From NCBI RefSeq assembly GCF_039523235.1, contig NZ_BAAAEX010000011.1: a stretch of DNA of 64,000 bases. One strand, written 5' to 3'. Shown in pieces: positions 56,357 to 64,000 of the stretch. The DNA is from Castellaniella ginsengisoli (GTDB lineage Bacteria; Pseudomonadota; Gammaproteobacteria; Burkholderiales; Burkholderiaceae_B). The translations under genes were made by a program, and so were the position numbers. The notes under the pieces were generated by a model. The model was not told the DNA's origin, did no database searches, and saw only the letters and a program-made list of their open reading frames with translations. Within the stretch, counting starts at the first letter, position 1; every line of letters begins with the position of its first letter.

Positions 56357-57532
56357 CCTGATCCCGCATCCCCCGGTGTCGCCCAGCCCCTGTCCATCGC
56401 CTTCGTCGTGGATCGCTTCGGCAATCGTTTCGGCGGGGCGGAGGCCTACGGCGTCGAACTCATGCGGGAACTGGCCGCCGCCGGCCACCGCGTCACGGTT
56501 TTTGCACGCGAATACGATCCAGCCTGCGGCCTGGAGTTGCCATTCCGGCCGATCGCCGTCAGCCGGCGCTGGCCCAGTTGGATCCGGGTCTGGCTGTTCG
56601 CGCGGCGCGCCGCGCGCGCCACGCGCGGCGGTTACGATATCGTCCATTCCCACATGAACGGCTGGTGCGGCAACGTGGAAGTGGTGCACGTCACGCCGGT
56701 GCGTTATCGCTGGCGGGTGCGCTCCATGTCCGTGCTGCGCCGGATGCTGTCTTATGTCAGTCCCCGGGTGCAGACCTATCTGGGTCTGGAGGCCCGGCGC
56801 GTGGCGCCGCGCGCCGGTCACCGGGTCGTGGCGGTGTCGCAGTTGATCGCGCATCAGTTGGCGCAAGCCTATGGTCCTGGCCTGGACGCCCCCGTGATCG
56901 CTCCCGGCGTGGCGCAGGCCGAACCGGTCACCGACGAACTGCGCCGCCGGATGCGGGCCGGCCTGGGGCTGCCGGCAGAAGGCACGCTGTGCCTGCTGGT
57001 GGCGCGCAATCCGATGCGCAAGGGTCTGCCCACCGTGCTGCAGGCATTGGCCGAACTGCCGGACGACGTGCTGCTGCTGGTGGTCGGCGCCAATGCCGCG
57101 GCGCGCGATTGCGTGTCCCGCGCTCCGGAATCCGTGCGCGGCCGCGTGCATCTGGTGGCGGAAACCTCGCAGGTCGAACCCTATTACCAGGCGGCCGACC
57201 TGTACGTGCATCCCACCTTGAACGACAGCTTCGGCATGGCGCCCCTGGAAGCCATGTCCTTCGGCCTGCCGGTGATTCTCAGCCCGGCGCCCTGGTGCGG
57301 CTTTGCCCAGTATGTCAGGCCGGAAACCGAAGCCCTGGTCCTCAGCCACCCCGAGCGGGCGGACGAACTCGCGCATGCCATCGGGCGGCTGCGTTCGGAT
57401 GCGGCATTGCGGCTCCGGCTGCACGCGGGGGCGCAAGACGTGCTGGCCCGCCATGCCTGGCCGGAAATCGCCCGCCGTTACCTGAACATCTATGCGGATA
57501 TCCTCCGGGAGCGCGGCGCTGCCGCATGCTGA
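56354..57532 (+). CDS. glycosyltransferase family 4, WaaG-like
   Basis: A 392-residue GT4 protein. The N-terminus FVVDRFGNRFGGAEAYGVELM resembles LPS glucosyltransferases such as WaaG (FGGAEAY). The C-terminal half has RKGLPTVLQAL, YYQAADLYVHPTLNDSFGM and EAMSFGLPV with the E-x7-E motif. The donor sugar is unknown. ATG 56354 follows TATAATCCGTCC. The gene ends the plus-strand cluster and converges with the YdcF-family gene, 21 bases apart. Confidence 0.9.
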   Translation: MPDPASPGVAQPLSIAFVVDRFGNRFGGAEAYGVELMRELAAAGHRVTVFAREYDPACGLELPFRPIAVSRRWPSWIRVWLFARRAARATRGGYDIVHSHMNGWCGNVEVVHVTPVRYRWRVRSMSVLRRMLSYVSPRVQTYLGLEARRVAPRAGHRVVAVSQLIAHQLAQAYGPGLDAPVIAPGVAQAEPVTDELRRRMRAGLGLPAEGTLCLLVARNPMRKGLPTVLQALAELPDDVLLLVVGANAAARDCVSRAPESVRGRVHLVAETSQVEPYYQAADLYVHPTLNDSFGMAPLEAMSFGLPVILSPAPWCGFAQYVRPETEALVLSHPERADELAHAIGRLRSDAALRLRLHAGAQDVLARHAWPEIARRYLNIYADILRERGAAAC

Positions 57533-57553
57533 ATCCGGCGCCGTGCAACGGGC

Positions 57554-58318
57554 TCAGATCCAGCCGCGCGCCCAGTAAACCAGCAGGCCCAGATATTCCT
57601 TGATGATCGATCGGCTGGCGTTCAGCGCGCGCATGTCCGGCAGCCAGAATGCGAAGTCCGGGTCGTCCGGGACCACGATCTGGGGCGGGGAGGGCGCCGC
57701 GATCGGATTCAGGCCCTGCTTCTGGAAGCTGGCCATGGACCGGGGCATGTGCAGGGCGGACGTGACCAGAAGAAAACGCTCGATGCCCCGCTCACGCAGC
57801 AATTGCGCCGAGTAGACCGCGTTTTCGCGCGTGGTGTCGCTCTGGTTTTCTTTCACGATGGCTTCGGCGGGAACGCCGCTGCGCTCGAGCGCCGAAGCCA
57901 TCATGGCCGCCTCGCTCTGCCCGCCGTCCAGCGCCGCGCCGGAGACGACCACCAGTGGCGCGCGGCCCGCAGCATAGAGCTGCGCGGCCGTATCGGTGCG
58001 TTGGATCGCGGTGTCGCGATCATAGGGCTCGAACCAGTTGCGCCGGCCATTGGCGGAATTGCCGCCCAGGACCACGATGGCCTGGGCCGCCGGCATCTGG
58101 GCCGCCGGCGCGTAGGGGTAGCGCTGTTCCAGCAAGCCGCCGGCCCATAGCGAAGAGGTCGGCAAGGACCAGAACACGACCCAGGCCAGAGCGCCGGTGG
58201 CCAGCAGGCCGGCCGTCTTGCGCCAGCGCAGGATGAACAGCAGCAGGGCCAACACCAGCAGGGTGACGGACAGGTTCAGGGGAATCAGCAGGTTTCCGAG
58301 AAAAACAGTGATCGTCAT
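57554..58318 (-). CDS. YdcF/ElyC family membrane protein (DUF218)
   Basis: A 254-residue protein with two N-terminal membrane segments (about 9-28 and 36-55) and a DUF218 domain (about 80-230): AIVVLGGN, LVVVSGAALDGGQSEA, ENQSDTTRENAVYS and LLVTSALHMPRSMASF. ElyC and SanA relatives act in envelope assembly, including lipid carrier metabolism, but the reaction is unknown. The start overlaps the heptosyltransferase stop (ATGA). Confidence 0.9.
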   Translation of the reverse strand: MTITVFLGNLLIPLNLSVTLLVLALLLFILRWRKTAGLLATGALAWVVFWSLPTSSLWAGGLLEQRYPYAPAAQMPAAQAIVVLGGNSANGRRNWFEPYDRDTAIQRTDTAAQLYAAGRAPLVVVSGAALDGGQSEAAMMASALERSGVPAEAIVKENQSDTTRENAVYSAQLLRERGIERFLLVTSALHMPRSMASFQKQGLNPIAAPSPPQIVVPDDPDFAFWLPDMRALNASRSIIKEYLGLLVYWARGWI

Positions 58319-59325
58319 GCGGCAGGCGAGGTATCCAGGATTTCCAGAGCGGCGGACAGGACTTCCGCGGCGGCGGGCCAGGCGCCCATGCGGCCCATGC
58401 GCACAGCCCGGTTCGACCAGGGGCCGGTGCGGGTGGGGTCGGTGACGCCGAACAGCGTGATCTGCCGTGCCTGAGCGGCGGCGCCCAGATGCGAGACCCC
58501 GGAGTCGTTGCAGATCACCAGGGCGGCGCGGCGGGTCAGGGTCGCGAAAGCGCCCAGACCCAGAGGCGGCAGCAGCAAGGCGGTGGGAGCCGTCTCGCGC
58601 GCGGCCTGCCGTTCGGCCTCGGGCGGCGCCATGGCGACCGTCAGGCCGCGCGCCTGCAGGGACCGGGTCAGGCTGTCGAAGCCCGGCCAGACCTTGACGC
58701 GGCCTTTATGCAGGCCCGTGGCCGTCGGCGCGATCAGGACAAAGCCCCCGCTGGCCAGCCCCGCCTGGGAGAGCGCCCGGGAGGCCTCATCTTCGTGAGC
58801 GACGGCGGCCCGCCAGCACAATTCATCGGCGGGTTGGGGCGCAGGTTCCGCCAGGCGCCATTGCGCCAGCGCGTGGCGGGTCAAGTGGTACCAGGATTGC
58901 ACCGCGTGCAGCGGCCCCGCCGGTTTGGCGCACGGCCACCGCAGGATCAGGCTGCGGCCATCGTCACGGTAGCCGGCGCAGGGAATGCCCGCGAAGCGGA
59001 ACACCAGCGCACTGGACAGGGAATCGGGCAGCAGCAGGCCCAGCGGCCGCCGTCCGGTCGGCGCCTGGCGGCGCACGTTGCGCACGGCCGCCCGATCGGC
59101 GCGCCAGCCGCCTGTCATGGGAATGAAGCCGGCCAGCGGATAAGCCGCCAGCAGGTCGCGCGCCCAGGGCCGGGCGCAGGCGATGACGGGCAGGCCGGTG
59201 TCCAGCAGGGCTTCCAGGCTGGGCAGGCTCATGCAGACATCGCCGACCCAGTTGGGCAGACGGACGTACAAAGCGGTATTGGGGCAGGAGGGCAACGCGT
59301 CGGCTCCGGCGCCCGCGGCAGCCAA
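58315..59325 (-). CDS. glycosyltransferase family 9, heptosyltransferase-like
   Basis: A 336-residue GT9 protein of the WaaC/WaaF/WaaQ type, which adds heptose to the LPS core. It has YVRLPNWVGDVCMSLPSLEALL near the N-terminus (given in parts: LPNWVGDV, MSLPSLEAL), APTATGLHKG and the C-terminal NDSGVSHLGAAA with LFGVTDPTRTGPW. Which heptose it adds is not clear. The start is uncertain: the frame opens at TTG 59325 and no ATG exists near the conserved beginning. It faces msbA divergently. Confidence 0.88.
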   Translation of the reverse strand: MAAAGAGADALPSCPNTALYVRLPNWVGDVCMSLPSLEALLDTGLPVIACARPWARDLLAAYPLAGFIPMTGGWRADRAAVRNVRRQAPTGRRPLGLLLPDSLSSALVFRFAGIPCAGYRDDGRSLILRWPCAKPAGPLHAVQSWYHLTRHALAQWRLAEPAPQPADELCWRAAVAHEDEASRALSQAGLASGGFVLIAPTATGLHKGRVKVWPGFDSLTRSLQARGLTVAMAPPEAERQAARETAPTALLLPPLGLGAFATLTRRAALVICNDSGVSHLGAAAQARQITLFGVTDPTRTGPWSNRAVRMGRMGAWPAAAEVLSAALEILDTSPAA

Positions 59326-59381
59326 GCGGCGCGAACGGGCTAAAATGCGTGATTCCCAAAGTATATAAGAGAGTGCGCCGG

Positions 59382-61253
59382 GTGAAGACCTCCTCCGATC
59401 ATCCCGCAGACAGCCGCCCCGTGCGGCTGGAGCTGTGGCGGCAGATCTACCTCCGGCTCGGCCGGGACTGGAAGATCGGGGCGCTGGCCCTGGTGCTGCT
59501 CAGCATCGCCTCGGCGACGCAGCCCCTGCTGGCCGTCATCATGAAGCCCCTGCTCGACGAGGGCTTCACGGGCGCGCAGCCTTCCTACATCTGGTCCATC
59601 CCCCTGGCCGTCGTCGGTTTGATGCTGTTGCGCGGCCTGTGCACCTTCGGCGGCACCTATCTGATGTCCTGGGTCGCGAACAACATGCTGCTGGCCTTGC
59701 GTCGCGACATGTTCGACCGCCTGATGGGGATGTCCGACGAAGTCTTCCGGGCGCGCGACCACGGGCGGCTGCTCAATCGGTTCACCATCGACGCCGGCAA
59801 CGTCAGCGGCCTGTCCACCGAGGTCATCCGCGTCATCGTGCGCGAATCCCTGACGGTCGTGGCGTTGCTGGCGGTGCTGCTGTACATGTCCTGGCAACTG
59901 ACACTGATCGTTCTGGTGATGCTGCCCCTGTCCGTCATCACGAGCCGTTATTTCATCCGCCGTCTGCGGCGCATCAATCGCGATACCATCAACATGAATG
60001 CGGAACTGACCCATGTGGTCTCCGAAGGGATCGCGGGGCAGCGGGTCATCAAGCTGTTCGATGGCTACGAACGCGAACGCGGCCGCTTCGCCTATGTCAA
60101 CGCCCGCCTGCGCCGTTTTTCCATGCGCGCGGCCAGCGCGGATTCGGCCATGTCGCCGATCTCTCAGTTCTTCGTCGCCTTGTCCGTCGCCATCGTCGTC
60201 GCCGTGGCCTTGTACCAGGCCAACCACCAAGGGCTGACGGTGGGCAGTTTCGCGGCTTTCATGGCGGCGCTGGGGCAGATCTTCGATCCCCTGAAGCGGC
60301 TCACCAACATTGCCGGGGCGACCCAGCGCATGCTGGTTTCCGCCGAAAGCGTCTTCGCCCTGATCGACGAGCCGGTCGAATCCGACACCGGCACCCGGGA
60401 TATCCAGGCGCGTCTGAAGGGCGAGGTCGTCTTCCGGGGCATCACGCACCGCTTTGCCGACGCATCTCGGAACACGCTGGACCAGGTGTCGCTCTCCGTC
60501 CCGGCCGGCCAGACTGTGGCGCTGGTCGGCCGTTCGGGCAGCGGCAAGACGACGCTGGTGAACATGCTGCCGCGCTTTATCGAGCCCGCCGGCGGGCAGG
60601 TGCTGATCGACGGCGTCGACATCCGGGAGTTCCGCCTGCGTGCGTTGCGCTCCCAGCTCTCCCTGGTCAGCCAGGACGTCGTGATGTTCGAGGGGTCGAT
60701 CGCCGAGAACGTGGCCTATGGCGTCCAGGGCGACGTGTCCGAAGACCGCATCCGCGCCGCCCTGGACGCGGCCAACCTGCTGGCTTTCGTCGACAGCTTG
60801 CCCGAAGGCATCCACACCCCTGTCGGCAGCAACGCCAGTGCTCTGTCCGGCGGCCAGCGCCAGCGCCTGGCCATCGCCCGCGCCCTCATCAAGGATGCGC
60901 CGATCCTGATCCTCGACGAAGCCACCTCGGCGCTGGACAACGAGTCCGAGCGTCAGGTCCAGGCGTCGCTGGAGCGCCTGATGACCGGCCGCACCACGCT
61001 GGTGATCGCCCATCGGCTCAGCACAGTGCAGAAGGCTGATCGCATCGTCGTCCTGGACCAGGGCCGCATCGTCGAGCAGGGCGGGCATGCCGAGCTGTTG
61101 GCGGCCGCGGGGCTGTATGCCAAGCTGTATCGTTTGCAGTTCCGGGACGATGCCCAGTCCGCGCCGGCCGATCCGGAAGAACGCCCGCAATCCCCGGCGC
61201 CCCTGGCGCCCAGCCCCGCCGATCATGGCGAGGATTCCCGGAGATCTTCATGA
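59382..61253 (+). CDS. msbA: lipid A export ATP-binding/permease protein MsbA
   Basis: MsbA flips core-lipid A across the inner membrane. The protein (623 residues from GTG 59382) has a six-helix membrane domain (about 35-310) with the ABC-exporter coupling helices, then an ATPase domain with Walker A GRSGSGKTT, signature LSGGQRQR, Walker B ILILDEATSALD and the H-loop AHRLST. The start is uncertain: GTG at 59349, 59373 and 59382 are all in frame. A Pro-rich tail (about 600-623) follows. Its presence next to heptosyltransferase and glycan genes fits LPS export. Confidence 0.92.
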   Translation: MKTSSDHPADSRPVRLELWRQIYLRLGRDWKIGALALVLLSIASATQPLLAVIMKPLLDEGFTGAQPSYIWSIPLAVVGLMLLRGLCTFGGTYLMSWVANNMLLALRRDMFDRLMGMSDEVFRARDHGRLLNRFTIDAGNVSGLSTEVIRVIVRESLTVVALLAVLLYMSWQLTLIVLVMLPLSVITSRYFIRRLRRINRDTINMNAELTHVVSEGIAGQRVIKLFDGYERERGRFAYVNARLRRFSMRAASADSAMSPISQFFVALSVAIVVAVALYQANHQGLTVGSFAAFMAALGQIFDPLKRLTNIAGATQRMLVSAESVFALIDEPVESDTGTRDIQARLKGEVVFRGITHRFADASRNTLDQVSLSVPAGQTVALVGRSGSGKTTLVNMLPRFIEPAGGQVLIDGVDIREFRLRALRSQLSLVSQDVVMFEGSIAENVAYGVQGDVSEDRIRAALDAANLLAFVDSLPEGIHTPVGSNASALSGGQRQRLAIARALIKDAPILILDEATSALDNESERQVQASLERLMTGRTTLVIAHRLSTVQKADRIVVLDQGRIVEQGGHAELLAAAGLYAKLYRLQFRDDAQSAPADPEERPQSPAPLAPSPADHGEDSRRSS

Positions 61254-61684
61254 AAACCGTATTCGCCCTGGCCGCGCTGGCGGTCCTGACCGCCTGCGCT
61301 TCCACAGCCGGCCTGACCGTCGATCAACTGGAAACCGACCGCTACCTGGTGACGGAGCGCCGTCGCCTGCCGATCGATTTTCCGCAGGTGCAGCAAAACC
61401 TGTTCAAGCACGCTGAAGCATGCGGCCGGACGTATGTCTTCGAGATGGTGCCCAATGAGTCGGCCTTCGCCCGCGTCGTCTCGCGCCCCGCCCCCGATGC
61501 CGGCTGGGAGGACAGCATCGTGCTCAGCCTGACGCGGCTGCACAACCGCACCGTCAACGTCAAAGCCTACAGCTACCGCGCCGGGCAGATGGACCGGGTC
61601 CATGAAATGCTGACTGCCATGATGAAGCCGGATGCCTGCGAGGCGAATACCAGTTGGGAAAACAAGCTGGACGCCGGCGACTGA
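61250..61684 (+). CDS. small putative lipoprotein, function unknown
   Basis: A 144-residue protein with a short signal peptide and lipobox LTAC (C16). The rest, about 25-144, has a QQNLFKHAEACGRTYVFEM segment and a C-terminal cysteine (DACEANTSW), possibly forming a disulfide with the C58 region. I do not recognise the family. Its start overlaps the msbA stop (ATGA), so it is translated with msbA and could work in the envelope with LPS export. Confidence 0.85.
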   Translation: MKTVFALAALAVLTACASTAGLTVDQLETDRYLVTERRRLPIDFPQVQQNLFKHAEACGRTYVFEMVPNESAFARVVSRPAPDAGWEDSIVLSLTRLHNRTVNVKAYSYRAGQMDRVHEMLTAMMKPDACEANTSWENKLDAGD

Positions 61685-61715
61685 CCCGATCAGGCCCCGG
61701 TGGCCCAGGGCGCCG

Positions 61716-63188
61716 CTACAGCAGCACGATGTCGTAGTGCTCCTGGCTGTAGCCGACCTCCACCTCCAGCGAGATCGGCTTGCCGATGAAGTCGCCCAGC
61801 ATGGCCAGGTGTTGGCTTTCTTCTTCCAGGAACAGGTCGATCACGGGTTGCGCGGCGACGATGCGAAACTCCCTGGGATCGAACTGGCGCGCCTCGCGCA
61901 GGATTTCCCGCAGGATCTCATAGCACAGCGTGCGCGGCGTGCGCACGGTGCCGCGCGATTCGCAGGTGGGGCAAGGCTCGCACAACTGATGCGCCAGCGA
62001 ATCCCGGGTGCGCTTGCGCGTCATCTCCACCAACCCCAACTGGCTGAAACCGCTGACCGTGGTGCGGGTGCGGTCGCGGGCCAGCGCCTTGTTCAATTCG
62101 GCCAGCACGGAGGCCTGGTGTCCGGCGTCGTCCATGTCGATGAAATCCAGCACGATGATTCCACCCAGGTTGCGCAACCGCAGTTGGCGGGCGATGGCGA
62201 CCGCCGCCTCCAGGTTGGTCTTGAAGATCGTGTCGTCGAAGTTGCGCCCGCCCACGAAACCGCCGGTATTCACGTCCACCGTCGTCAACGCCTCGGTCTG
62301 GTCGATGATCAGGTAGCCGCCGGATTTCAGCTCCACGCGGCGGGACAGGGCGCGGGCGATTTCCTCGTCCACATTGGCCATGTCGAACAACGGCCGGTTG
62401 CCGCTGTAGTGGTGAATGCGGTCCGTGACCGAAGGGGTGTAGCGCTGCGCCCATTCCACCAGTTCTTGGGTCACCGTGCGTGAATCGACCGTGATCGAGG
62501 CCGTGTCCGGCGTGACCATGTCGCGCAGCACGCGCTGAGCCAGCGTCAACTCGATGTAGGCGGGAGAGGGCGCCGCCGCCTGGCGGACGCGCGCCTGGAT
62601 GTTGGCCCACAGCGTGCGCAGGTACGCGATGTCGGCCGCCAGCTCTTCGTCGCTGGCGCCTTCGGCCTGAGTGCGCACGATGAAGCCGCCGGGTTCGTCC
62701 TCCGGTTTCAGCGCCAGCAACCGTTCCCGCAGGGCATTGCGCTCCGCCTCGTCGCCGATGCGCTGGGAAATGCCGATGTGCGGTTCGTGCGGCAGGTAGA
62801 CCAGCATCCGGCCGGCGATGCTGATGTGGGTGGACAGCCGGGCTCCTTTGGTGCCGAGCGGATCTTTGATGACCTGGACCAGCAGGGGCTGGCCTTCGAA
62901 CAGCAATTTTTCGATGGGCGTCTGTTGCGGATGGTCGCCGTGGCCGATCCGGGCATGGCGGTTCTGCCGCAGATCGGCGACATGGATGAAGGCGGCGCGT
63001 TCCTGGCCGATGTCCACGAAGGCGCTTTGCATGCCGGGCAGCACCCGGGCGACGCGCCCCAGGTACAGATTGCCGACGTGGCCGCGCTGGATGCTGCGCT
63101 CGATGTGCAGTTCCTGCACCACCCCCTGGGCGGTCAGGGCGACGCGGGTTTCAAAGGGGGTGACGTTGATGAGGATGTCTTCTGTCAT
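61716..63188 (-). CDS. rng: ribonuclease G
   Basis: RNase G cuts AU-rich single-stranded RNA and matures the 5' end of 16S rRNA. The 490-residue protein has an S1-type domain at 35-120 (YLGRVARVLPGMQSAFVDIG), the catalytic TTVDVNTGGF and VLDFIDMDD with two Mg-binding Asp, and the zinc link CEPCPTC. It lacks the long C-terminal scaffold of RNase E. In many relatives maf lies next to rng; it is not seen here. It converges on the lipoprotein gene. Confidence 0.96.
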   Translation of the reverse strand: MTEDILINVTPFETRVALTAQGVVQELHIERSIQRGHVGNLYLGRVARVLPGMQSAFVDIGQERAAFIHVADLRQNRHARIGHGDHPQQTPIEKLLFEGQPLLVQVIKDPLGTKGARLSTHISIAGRMLVYLPHEPHIGISQRIGDEAERNALRERLLALKPEDEPGGFIVRTQAEGASDEELAADIAYLRTLWANIQARVRQAAAPSPAYIELTLAQRVLRDMVTPDTASITVDSRTVTQELVEWAQRYTPSVTDRIHHYSGNRPLFDMANVDEEIARALSRRVELKSGGYLIIDQTEALTTVDVNTGGFVGGRNFDDTIFKTNLEAAVAIARQLRLRNLGGIIVLDFIDMDDAGHQASVLAELNKALARDRTRTTVSGFSQLGLVEMTRKRTRDSLAHQLCEPCPTCESRGTVRTPRTLCYEILREILREARQFDPREFRIVAAQPVIDLFLEEESQHLAMLGDFIGKPISLEVEVGYSQEHYDIVLL

Positions 63189-63365
63189 GAGGCGCTGTGA
63201 TTCTGCCGTATCGGTTCCAATGGGCTCAATTTATCACCACCGGCGGCCCCATGTTTGCCCGGCCGGGGGCGATGTCCTACACTCGGGGCGTCCGATACGG
63301 ACGACGACGCGGGGGCAGGCTCCGTGCCGCCCGCCCTTCCATTAGAAATACAAGAGGGGGCATCC

Positions 63366-63584
63366 ATGCATTCCGTCTATCAGATTCTTGCAGCCATTCT
63401 CATCGGCACTTCCATTGGCGCCTGTCTGAGCAAGCGCGACATCGTCCTGATGCTGGGTTCCCTGGCCGGCATCGCACTGGGTGTTGTCGCCTTGTTCCTG
63501 CCCTCGTGGCCTCCGCTGGCCGTCGGCGCGGCGGTATTCCTCATCGCGCAAACCATGCAGCGTGACGCCAAGACCCGTGCCTGA
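63366..63584 (+). CDS. small hydrophobic protein, unknown function
   Basis: A 72-residue protein with two to three membrane segments (about 4-20, 28-47, 50-63) and a short basic tail (MQRDAKTRA). GAGGGGG lies 5 bases before ATG 63366, a strong ribosome site that fixes the start. I do not recognise a family. It is a single gene between rng and the hairpin at 63644. Confidence 0.75.
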   Translation: MHSVYQILAAILIGTSIGACLSKRDIVLMLGSLAGIALGVVALFLPSWPPLAVGAAVFLIAQTMQRDAKTRA

Positions 63585-63643
63585 CCATCCGGCGCGAACC
63601 TGACCCGTTTCTTTCCAAGGGGCTGGTTCTTTCGGAAGCGGCC

Positions 63644-63666
63644 GGTCGCCGCCTGAGGCGGCGACC
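63644..63666 (+). terminator. strong hairpin downstream of the small membrane protein gene
   Basis: GGTCGCCGCC (63644-63653) and GGCGGCGACC (63657-63666) form a perfect 10-bp stem with a 3-base loop. A T-rich stretch follows only after a short gap (CATCCGTTT, then six T at 63681-63686), so it may terminate imperfectly. Confidence 0.5.
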
Positions 63667-63695
63667 CATCCGTTTCTGCCTTTTTTCGAGGCGGT

Positions 63696-63725
63696 TTGCA
63701 CGGCTTTAAAAAAGCGTGCTATAGT
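63696..63725 (+). promoter_or_regulatory. promoter 1 at window end
   Basis: TTGCAC (63696-63701), 18-base spacer containing TTTAAAAAA, then TATAGT (63720-63725). The start would be near 63732. Neither box is perfect but together they are strong for this genome. Confidence 0.55.
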
Positions 63726-63907
63726 CTCGTTTCTTCGCCGCCAGGCACACGGGTTAACCCCTAGATTCCTTGGTTTTACCGATAGGGATCCGGGTCCGCA
63801 AGCCAGGCCGAAGTTCAGCAGCTTGCAGGCGTAGGCCCGGCTTCTGAACCGAGACCGGCAGCGAAGACCGGCAGGGATTTCGGTTCCGGTCCGGAGCCTG
63901 AAGGGGC

Positions 63908-63936
63908 TTGACATTGAAACGTGCAAATGTTTTAAT
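63908..63936 (+). promoter_or_regulatory. promoter 2 at window end
   Basis: TTGACA (63908-63913), a 17-base spacer, then TTTAAT (63931-63936) followed by TTCGGGCTCG, a GC-rich start region typical of stringently controlled stable-RNA promoters. This is the best sigma-70 promoter in the window. Confidence 0.65.
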
Positions 63937-64000
63937 TTCGGGCTCGACAGCGAGGCATGAAGGCCTTGTCGGTCAGGGGGTTGGGATGTGGTTCGGACGA

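Larger units (their letters stand above)
63585..64000 (+). other. apparently non-coding end of window, possible rrn leader
   Basis: No convincing gene is visible in these 416 bases. They hold a strong hairpin (63644-63666), a promoter (63696-63725), a structured stretch with GAACCGA/TCGGTTC inverted repeats and two GACCGGCAG copies (about 63845-63890), and a second strong promoter (63908-63936) with a GC-rich start region. The text after the first -10, CTCGTTTCTTCGCCGCC, resembles what I remember of Burkholderia rrn promoters (CTCGTTTCTCTGCTGC). A 16S start (AGAGTTTGATC) is not reached before 64000. Confidence 0.4.

Noticed and set aside
63741..63960. tRNA, tmRNA, RNase P RNA or 6S RNA in the final non-coding stretch
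   Set aside because: No TψC loop, no CCA end, no tmRNA start (GGGGCTG..GGATTCGAC) and no RNase P conserved core were found.
63957..64000. ATG at 63957 opening a frame to the window end
   Set aside because: GAGG stands only one base from the ATG, only 14 codons are visible and it lies just after a promoter with stable-RNA features.

Overview
The window is a high-GC chromosomal segment (about two thirds G+C by eye) from a betaproteobacterium, most likely Burkholderiales and probably Alcaligenaceae (Bordetella/Achromobacter-like). The clues are rpsF-priB-rpsR-rplI with a short PriB between the S6 and S18 genes, the xseB-ispA-dxs order followed by folE2, hpnCDE squalene genes, a Kdo kinase, an intergenic repeat of the CCCCCAAGGGGGC/CCTTGGGGCGGCCC kind common in this order, and the style of the lipid A/LPS genes. 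It is dense, mostly housekeeping DNA. I see no prophage, insertion sequence, CRISPR array, tRNA or obvious defence island.

Layout. 1-5.8 kb: 3' part of polA, then a Na/Pi cotransporter and htpX on the minus strand, and a DMT exporter plus sulfurtransferase on the plus strand. 5.9-7.1 kb: a stand-alone Rieske oxygenase. 7.3-11.2 kb: xseB-ispA-dxs-folE2, a tightly overlapping operon that makes isoprenoid precursors and opens the folate pathway. 11.3-14.3 kb: rpsF-priB-rpsR-rplI and dnaB. 14.4-18.2 kb (minus): an Mth938-like protein, bcp, a PIN-PhoH protein and pdxA. 18.3-22.2 kb: alaC-hom-thrC for alanine and threonine synthesis. 22.4-23.5 kb: ornithine cyclodeaminase. 23.5-26.5 kb (minus): hpnC-hpnD-hpnE for squalene. 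26.7-30.7 kb: alr, an SDR, radA and a TSUP permease. 30.8-35.5 kb: kdkA and potFGHI for polyamine uptake. 35.5-38.0 kb (minus): pit and an EcsC-family gene. 38.1-39.7 kb: rpiA and a Pho-box-driven phoU. 39.7-43.4 kb (minus): argA-rfbB-rfbD and yggX. 43.5-50.9 kb: hrpA and dnaE.

50.9-61.7 kb is the most accessory-looking part. It holds seven consecutive plus-strand surface-glycan genes (GT25, two-domain GT, deacetylase, WaaE-like GT2, deacetylase, two more GT4-type transferases), then a minus-strand heptosyltransferase/YdcF pair, then msbA with a small lipoprotein. With kdkA and rfbBD this is probably an LPS core or surface polysaccharide set whose product is flipped by MsbA. The window ends with rng, a 72-residue membrane protein, a strong hairpin, and more than 300 bases of apparently non-coding DNA with two strong promoters, which resembles the start of a stable-RNA (rrn) operon leader running off the edge.

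I did not find a clearly new multi-gene system. The best leads are smaller: near-identical -10 boxes placed 6 bases before start codons (candidate leaderless transcripts), a structured rpsF leader, a Rieske domain with an enlarged cluster loop carrying two extra cysteines, an SDR with Cys at the catalytic Ser position, a Pho box in front of an orphan phoU, and a repeat with nested hairpins behind dnaB.
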